Source: Ruminococcus sp.
GTDB lineage: Bacteria > Bacillota > Clostridia > Oscillospirales > Ruminococcaceae
Assembly (NCBI GenBank): GCA_003488415.1
Contig: DNLQ01000180.1
Location: 1-10,350 of the forward strand
Reading direction: 5' to 3'
DNA length: 10,350 nucleotides
Both the position numbers and the translations under genes were made by a program. The notes beneath the pieces were generated by a model, which searched no databases, had not been told where the DNA came from, and saw only the letters and a list, made by a program, of their open reading frames with translations. This document shows positions 5,352 through 10,350 of this stretch, in pieces. Each line of letters begins with the position of its first letter. Positions within the stretch are counted from its first letter, which is position 1.

Positions 5352-6839
5352 TTATTTCAGGTTTGTGTATCCCATAAGGTATTCGTCCGCCTCTGCTGCT
5401 GCGTCACGTCCTTCACGTATCGCACGTACTACCAGAGACTGTCCGATGTGCATATCTCCTGCGGTGAATACCTTATCCGCATTTGTTCTGTGACTGCCGG
5501 GAGCAGTCTTTACATTTGTACGCTGGTCGAGCTCTGCTCCGAAGGCTTCTGCCACGTAGTTCTGACAGCCGAGGAATCCGGCAGCGATAAGACAAAGCTC
5601 ACAGGGGAGAACTTCCTCACTGCCCTCTTTCTCCTTCAGGACTCTCTTTCCGGTAGCTTCATCGGTGACAAATTCCACCTTCACGGTCTTTACTGCCGAA
5701 AGCCTGCCCTCTCCGTCCTTGATGAACTCCTTTACGGTAGTGCAGTAGATACGGGGATCGCTTCCGAAAACCGCTATTGCCTCCTCCTGACCGTAGTCAG
5801 TCTTGCACACTCTCGGGTACTGGGGGAAGGGATTGCCTGCTGCTCTTTCGTCCGGCAGCTTAGGCATCATCTCAAGCTGTGTGACAGACCTGCATCCGTG
5901 GCGAATGGATGTGCCGACACAGTCGTTTCCGGTATCTCCACCGCCGATTATCACCACGTTCTTTCCCTCTGCGGAGATGAACTTTCCGTCCTTCAGCTCC
6001 GAGTCAAGAAGGCTTCTGGTGGTGGAGCCGAGAAAGTCAACGGCGAAGTAAATACCCTCTGCGTCACGCCCCTCCGCTCTGATGTCACGGGGATTTGATG
6101 AACCGCAGGCAAGTATCACGGCATCATAGCCATCGAGTATCTCACCGGCAGAAATGTCTCTGCCCACGTCGATACCTGTCCTGAACTCAACGCCCTCTGC
6201 TTCCATAAGCTGTACTCTGCGGAGGATGATATGCTTCTCCAGCTTCATGTTGGGGATGCCGTACATAAGCAGTCCGCCCACTCTGTCAGAGCGCTCGAAA
6301 ACAGTAACGCTGTGACCTCTTTTGTTGAGAGTGTCGGCGGCGGCGAGTCCGGACGGACCTGAGCCGATGACTGCTATACGCTTTCCGCTCCTTACTGCCG
6401 GAGGCTGCGGTCTGATATATCCGCTTTCAAAGCCGTATTCGATGATGTAGTTCTCGTTCTCCTTCACTGTTACGGGACTGTCGTATACTCCGCAGATGCA
6501 CGCCTTCTCACAGAGTGCCGGACAAACTCTCGATGTGAACTCAGGAAAGTTGTTGGTCATAAGCAGGCGATCCAGTGCCTGCTCCCTCTGACCGTGGCAG
6601 ATAAGGTCGTTCCACTCCGGTATAAGATTATTGAGGGGACAGCCTGACACCATGCCGCAGAGCATTTTTCCGTTCTGACAGAAGGGAACTCCGCAGTCCA
6701 TGCACCTTGCCGCCTGTTCACGGCGCTTCTCCTCACTGAGCGGAACATGGAACTCGTTCCAGTCCTTTATGCGTTCTTTCGGCTCCTTAGCGGAGCTTTC
6801 AGTCCTTGTATATTCCAGAAATCCGGTAGTCTTTCCCAT
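5352..6839 (-). CDS. gltD: Glutamate synthase (NADPH) small subunit
   Basis: GltD takes electrons from NADPH through FAD and iron-sulfur clusters and passes them to GltB, which makes glutamate from 2-oxoglutarate and glutamine. The 495-residue length is normal for the family. The N-terminal region holds cysteine sets at 46, 49, 54 and 67 and at 106, 110, 114 and 116, as in the 4Fe-4S part of GltD/DPYD proteins. The FAD-binding glycine motif GSGPSG is at 159-164, followed by the acidic end of its second strand near 182. The NADPH-binding motif GGGDTGND is at 299-306. GDMHIGQSLV near 461-470 closes the flavin site. The ATG at 6839 has AAGGAGG eight bases upstream (6848-6854), inside the last codons of gltB, and only 3 bases separate the genes. 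The gene is intact, and the tight link to gltB supports an ordinary GltBD complex. Confidence 0.97.
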   Translation of the reverse strand: MGKTTGFLEYTRTESSAKEPKERIKDWNEFHVPLSEEKRREQAARCMDCGVPFCQNGKMLCGMVSGCPLNNLIPEWNDLICHGQREQALDRLLMTNNFPEFTSRVCPALCEKACICGVYDSPVTVKENENYIIEYGFESGYIRPQPPAVRSGKRIAVIGSGPSGLAAADTLNKRGHSVTVFERSDRVGGLLMYGIPNMKLEKHIILRRVQLMEAEGVEFRTGIDVGRDISAGEILDGYDAVILACGSSNPRDIRAEGRDAEGIYFAVDFLGSTTRSLLDSELKDGKFISAEGKNVVIIGGGDTGNDCVGTSIRHGCRSVTQLEMMPKLPDERAAGNPFPQYPRVCKTDYGQEEAIAVFGSDPRIYCTTVKEFIKDGEGRLSAVKTVKVEFVTDEATGKRVLKEKEGSEEVLPCELCLIAAGFLGCQNYVAEAFGAELDQRTNVKTAPGSHRTNADKVFTAGDMHIGQSLVVRAIREGRDAAAEADEYLMGYTNLK

Positions 6840-6842
6840 TGC

Positions 6843-9800
6843 TCACGCCTCCTTCCTGATACTTTCAAAGGCTTCTATCTCTGCCTGCTCATGGTCTGTT
6901 CCGGACTTCTCAAGCCTTCTTACGACACTCTGTATCTTTGCGTAGTCGTGGGGGATGACCTTCTTGAAGCAGGGCAGGAAGTGTTCAAAGTCTGCCAGTA
7001 TCTTCTTTGCCTTTTCAGAGCCTGTAGCCTCTGCGTGTTCGGTGATGACAGCCTTCAGCTCGGCGATGTCCTCGTCAGCGGTGACTCCCTCAAGGGATAC
7101 CAGAGCCTTGTTCAGACGGGTGTAGAGGTCGTGCTTTTCATCCAGCACGTAGGCTATTCCGCCCGACATACCGGCAGCAAAGTTCTTACCGGTATTGCCC
7201 AGGATGACCGCACGTCCGCCTGTCATATACTCGCAGCCGTGGTCGCCTGTACCCTCGCACACTGCTATGGCTCCGGAGTTTCTTACGCAGAAGCGTTCTC
7301 CTGCGATGCCGTTGATGAATGCCTTTCCGGAGGTTGCACCGTAGAGGGCAACGTTTCCGACTATGATGTTATCTCCTGCGCTGAATGCTGCGTCCGCCGG
7401 GGGAGTGAGTATCAGCTTGCCGCCTGAGAGTCCCTTGCCGAAGTAATCATTGCTGTCGCCGGTGAGCTTCAGGGTGAGTCCGCCGGGGATGAATGCTCCG
7501 AAGGACTGTCCGCCGCTGCCGGTGCAGTTCACGGTGAAGGTATCCTCCTCAAGAACGTTCTCACCGTGGATACGTGTTATCTCAGCACCTGTAAGAGTTC
7601 CCACTGAACGGTCGGTATTCACAACGTCTATGGAGATGCTTTTGCGGGTACCGTTTTTCAGTGCGCTTCCCAGCTTCTTCATTATAACACGGCGGTCTAT
7701 AGTGCTGTCAAGCTCAAAATCGTATATATCTGCCGGATCGAAGTGTTTTTTGCCTTCGGCGGCAGCTGGACTGAGAATACGTGTGAAGTCGATGTTAGCA
7801 TCAGCAGCGCTGTCCTTTACTTTAAGGAGGTCGCTGCGTCCCACAAGCTCGTCAACTGTGCGTATGCCCAGCTTTGCCATGTACTCACGAAGCTCCTGTG
7901 CGATGAAGTGCATGAAGTTCACGATGTACTCTGGCTTGCCCCGGAACCTCTTTCTCAGTTCGGGATTCTGTGTTGCGATACCCATTGGACAGGTATCAAG
8001 GTTGCAGACTCTCATCATCACGCATCCCATAGTTACCAGGGGAGCAGTTGCAAATCCGAATTCCTCAGCTCCGAGCAGAGCAGCGACCAGAACATCACGT
8101 CCGGTCATGAGCTTGCCGTCGGTCTCGATGCGTACACGGGAACGGAGTCCGTTGAGCATAAGAGTCTGATGAGCCTCAGCAAGTCCCAGCTCCCAGGGAA
8201 GACCGGCGTTGTATATGGAGCTTTTGGGTGCTGCGCCCGTACCGCCGTCGAAGCCCGATATAAGGATCACCTGTGCGCCTGCCTTGGCAACGCCTGCCGC
8301 AACTGTTCCGACTCCTGCCTCTGAAACCAGCTTGACGGAGATGCGGGCTTTGTCGTTGGCGTTTTTAAGGTCGTAGATAAGCTGTGCAAGATCCTCTATG
8401 GAGTAGATATCGTGGTGGGGCGGAGGTGAGATAAGTCCCACACCGGGGGTGGAGTGACGTGTCTTTGCGATCCAGGGGTAGACCTTTCCGGCAGGGAGAT
8501 GTCCGCCCTCACCGGGCTTTGCGCCCTGTGCCATTTTTATCTGTATCTCCTGTGCGGAGACAAGGTACTCTGAGGTAACACCGAAGCGTCCGGATGCGAC
8601 CTGCTTTATCGCAGAGCATTTCTCCGACTTCAGCCGCTCCGGACTCTCTCCGCCTTCGCCGCTGTTGGACTTTCCACCTATCCTGTTCATCGCCGCAGCC
8701 ATACATTCATGTGCTTCCTGTGAGATAGAGCCGTAGGACATTGCACCGGTCTTGAAGCGGGTGCAGATGCTCTCCACCGACTCCACTTCATCTATGGGGA
8801 TGCCGCCGTTCTCGTCGAATCTGATGTCGAGGAGGCTGCGGAGTGTCAGCTCGTTGTCCTCACGTTCCAGGGCTGCGGTGTACGCCTTGAAGGTATCGTA
8901 GCTGCCTGTCCATGCAGCCTGCTGGAGAAGGTGTATCGTCTCGGGAGTGTAGAGATGTTCCGACTTGCCGCTGCGGAGCTTGTGGCTTCCTGCGCTGACT
9001 ATGCCGGAGTTCACGGAGAGTCCCAGGGGATCGTATGCGGAGGTGTGGAGCTTCTCAGTCCTGCGGCTTATCTCCGCAAGACCTATGCCGCCGATACGGC
9101 TTACTGTGCCTGAGAAGTATCTGTCGATAAGCTCCTTTGAGATGCCCACGGCTTCAAAGAGCTTGCTTCCCTGATAGGACTGTATGGTGGATATGCCCAT
9201 TTTGGAGGCTATCTTTACTATGCCGTGGAGTATCGCACTGTTGTAGTCGTCCTCTGCCGCATAGAAGTCCTTGTCGAGGGAGCCGTCCTCAATGAGAGAG
9301 CGTATGGTCTCGTGTGCGAGGTAGGGATCTACCGCACAGGCTCCGTAGCCCAGGAGAGCTGCGAAGTGATGCACCTCACGGGGCTCTGCGGATTCAAGTA
9401 TCATGGCGACTGAGGTACGCTTCCTGGTAGCAACAAGGTGCTGCTGGAGAGCTGCTGCTGCAAGGAGAGAGGGTATCGCACAGTGGAACTCGTCAACGCC
9501 CCTGTCAGAGAGAATGATGATGTTCGCACCGTCACGGTAAGCCTTGTCGGTCTCGATGAAGAGCCTCTCGATAGCCTTTTCAAGAGGAGTGCCCGAATAG
9601 TAGGTTATGGGGATGACTGCGCTCCTGAGTCCCTCACCGCTGAGACTTCTTATCTTGAGCATATCTGTCTCGGTGAGAATGGGATTCTCTATCTTGAGTA
9701 CGTGGCAGTTCTCAGGTTTTTCTTCAAGGATGTTGCCGTCCTTGCCCAGGTATACGCTGGTGTCGGTGACTACCTCCTCACGGATAGCGTCGAAGGGCGG

Positions 9801-10350
9801 GTTGGTCACCTGAGCGAAGAGCTGGCGGAAGTAGTTGAACAGGGGAGGAGACTGCTTGTCCAGGGGCGGGAGCGGTATATCGCTTCCCATAGATGCTATA
9901 GGCTCTGCCCCTTTCTCTGCCATGGGGAGTATTGATGTCCTGATGTCCTCATAGGAGTAGCCAAATACCTTCTGGAGCTTTGCAAGCTCGTCCTTTGTAT
10001 ATGTCCTGACTCCCTTGTTCGGGATGTGCAGGTCGTGGAGACGCACAAGGTTCGCATCCAGCCATTCACCGTAGGGCTGGCGTGAAGCGTAGGTGTTTTT
10101 TATCTCGTCGTCCTCGATGATGCGTCCCTGTACCGTGTCCGCAAGGAGCATCTTTCCCGGACGGAGACGGTCTTTCCTGATTATCCTGGATGCAGGTATG
10201 TCGATACAGCCTGTCTCTGAGGAGAGTATCAGGAAGCCGTCACTGGTGATGCAGTAGCGTGAGGGACGCAGACCGTTTCTGTCGAGTACTGCTCCCATCA
10301 CCTCTCCGTCGGAGAAGATAATTGATGCGGGGCCGTCCCAGGGCTCCATC
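6843..10350 (-). CDS. gltB: Glutamate synthase large subunit, 5' end cut by the window
   Basis: GltB hydrolyses glutamine, channels ammonia to its FMN site and reductively makes glutamate from 2-oxoglutarate. About 1168 residues are present; the family is usually near 1500, so roughly 350 N-terminal residues, including the catalytic Cys1 region, lie past the right edge. The visible part opens with the end of the glutaminase domain (EPWDGPA at 2-8, DRNGLRPSRY at 23-32). The central domain follows to about residue 500. The FMN/2-oxoglutarate barrel contains SNSGEGGE (561-568), KPGEGG (611-616) and SGFDGGTGA (698-706). The 3Fe-4S cysteines are at 776, 782 and 787 with the expected 6- and 5-residue spacing. 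The Gly-rich C-terminal beta-helix spans about 910-1075. No frameshift or lost motif is seen. The Met at the visible edge is internal, not the start. It is the most upstream gene seen; the operon promoter must lie outside the window. Confidence 0.97.
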   Translation of the reverse strand, partial: MEPWDGPASIIFSDGEVMGAVLDRNGLRPSRYCITSDGFLILSSETGCIDIPASRIIRKDRLRPGKMLLADTVQGRIIEDDEIKNTYASRQPYGEWLDANLVRLHDLHIPNKGVRTYTKDELAKLQKVFGYSYEDIRTSILPMAEKGAEPIASMGSDIPLPPLDKQSPPLFNYFRQLFAQVTNPPFDAIREEVVTDTSVYLGKDGNILEEKPENCHVLKIENPILTETDMLKIRSLSGEGLRSAVIPITYYSGTPLEKAIERLFIETDKAYRDGANIIILSDRGVDEFHCAIPSLLAAAALQQHLVATRKRTSVAMILESAEPREVHHFAALLGYGACAVDPYLAHETIRSLIEDGSLDKDFYAAEDDYNSAILHGIVKIASKMGISTIQSYQGSKLFEAVGISKELIDRYFSGTVSRIGGIGLAEISRRTEKLHTSAYDPLGLSVNSGIVSAGSHKLRSGKSEHLYTPETIHLLQQAAWTGSYDTFKAYTAALEREDNELTLRSLLDIRFDENGGIPIDEVESVESICTRFKTGAMSYGSISQEAHECMAAAMNRIGGKSNSGEGGESPERLKSEKCSAIKQVASGRFGVTSEYLVSAQEIQIKMAQGAKPGEGGHLPAGKVYPWIAKTRHSTPGVGLISPPPHHDIYSIEDLAQLIYDLKNANDKARISVKLVSEAGVGTVAAGVAKAGAQVILISGFDGGTGAAPKSSIYNAGLPWELGLAEAHQTLMLNGLRSRVRIETDGKLMTGRDVLVAALLGAEEFGFATAPLVTMGCVMMRVCNLDTCPMGIATQNPELRKRFRGKPEYIVNFMHFIAQELREYMAKLGIRTVDELVGRSDLLKVKDSAADANIDFTRILSPAAAEGKKHFDPADIYDFELDSTIDRRVIMKKLGSALKNGTRKSISIDVVNTDRSVGTLTGAEITRIHGENVLEEDTFTVNCTGSGGQSFGAFIPGGLTLKLTGDSNDYFGKGLSGGKLILTPPADAAFSAGDNIIVGNVALYGATSGKAFINGIAGERFCVRNSGAIAVCEGTGDHGCEYMTGGRAVILGNTGKNFAAGMSGGIAYVLDEKHDLYTRLNKALVSLEGVTADEDIAELKAVITEHAEATGSEKAKKILADFEHFLPCFKKVIPHDYAKIQSVVRRLEKSGTDHEQAEIEAFESIRKEA

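Noticed and set aside
1..10350. tRNA, rRNA, CRISPR array, insertion sequence or prophage genes
   Set aside because: No such structures or proteins are visible; the window is a compact metabolic operon with no sign of recent insertion.

Overview
The window holds one side of a nitrogen-assimilation operon from a Gram-positive anaerobe. All six genes are on the minus strand, so transcription runs from the right edge to the left. The Clostridia-type gene set, GGAGG ribosome sites, a TTG start and roughly 50% GC suggest a ruminococcus-like member of the Oscillospiraceae/Ruminococcaceae. That placement is an inference from gene content, not a phylogenetic result.

In transcription order the genes are: the large subunit of glutamate synthase (gltB, cut by the right edge); the small subunit (gltD); a divergent glutamine-synthetase-family protein; a small ANTAR-domain RNA-binding regulator; amidophosphoribosyltransferase (purF); and asparagine synthetase B (asnB). 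The first five genes are separated by only 3-12 bases, with each ribosome site at or inside the end of the gene before it. A 165-base gap (1871-2035) then separates purF from asnB. A strong intrinsic terminator at 241-281 ends the unit. Positions 1-240 hold no convincing gene but carry three degenerate 21-base direct repeats.

The genes share glutamine as currency. GltB, PurF and AsnB are all class II (N-terminal Cys) glutamine amidotransferases, sending glutamine nitrogen to glutamate, purines and asparagine. The two most interesting genes sit in the middle. The glutamine-synthetase homologue keeps the fold and most metal ligands but appears to have lost the positions for the catalytic Asp50, Glu129, Glu327, Arg339 and Arg355 (Salmonella numbering). 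The ANTAR protein next to it has a receiver domain without its phosphoacceptor Asp or acidic pocket.

The purF-asnB gap can fold into a hairpin with a six-base loop carrying A at position 1 and G at position 4, the signature of ANTAR target hairpins. It also has a segment that could pair with the asnB ribosome site. My hypothesis is a glutamine-responsive circuit: a repurposed GS-like protein as sensor, a phosphorylation-independent ANTAR protein as effector, and the asnB leader (perhaps also a leader upstream of gltB, outside the window) as RNA target. The sequence supports the parts; the connections between them are inferred.
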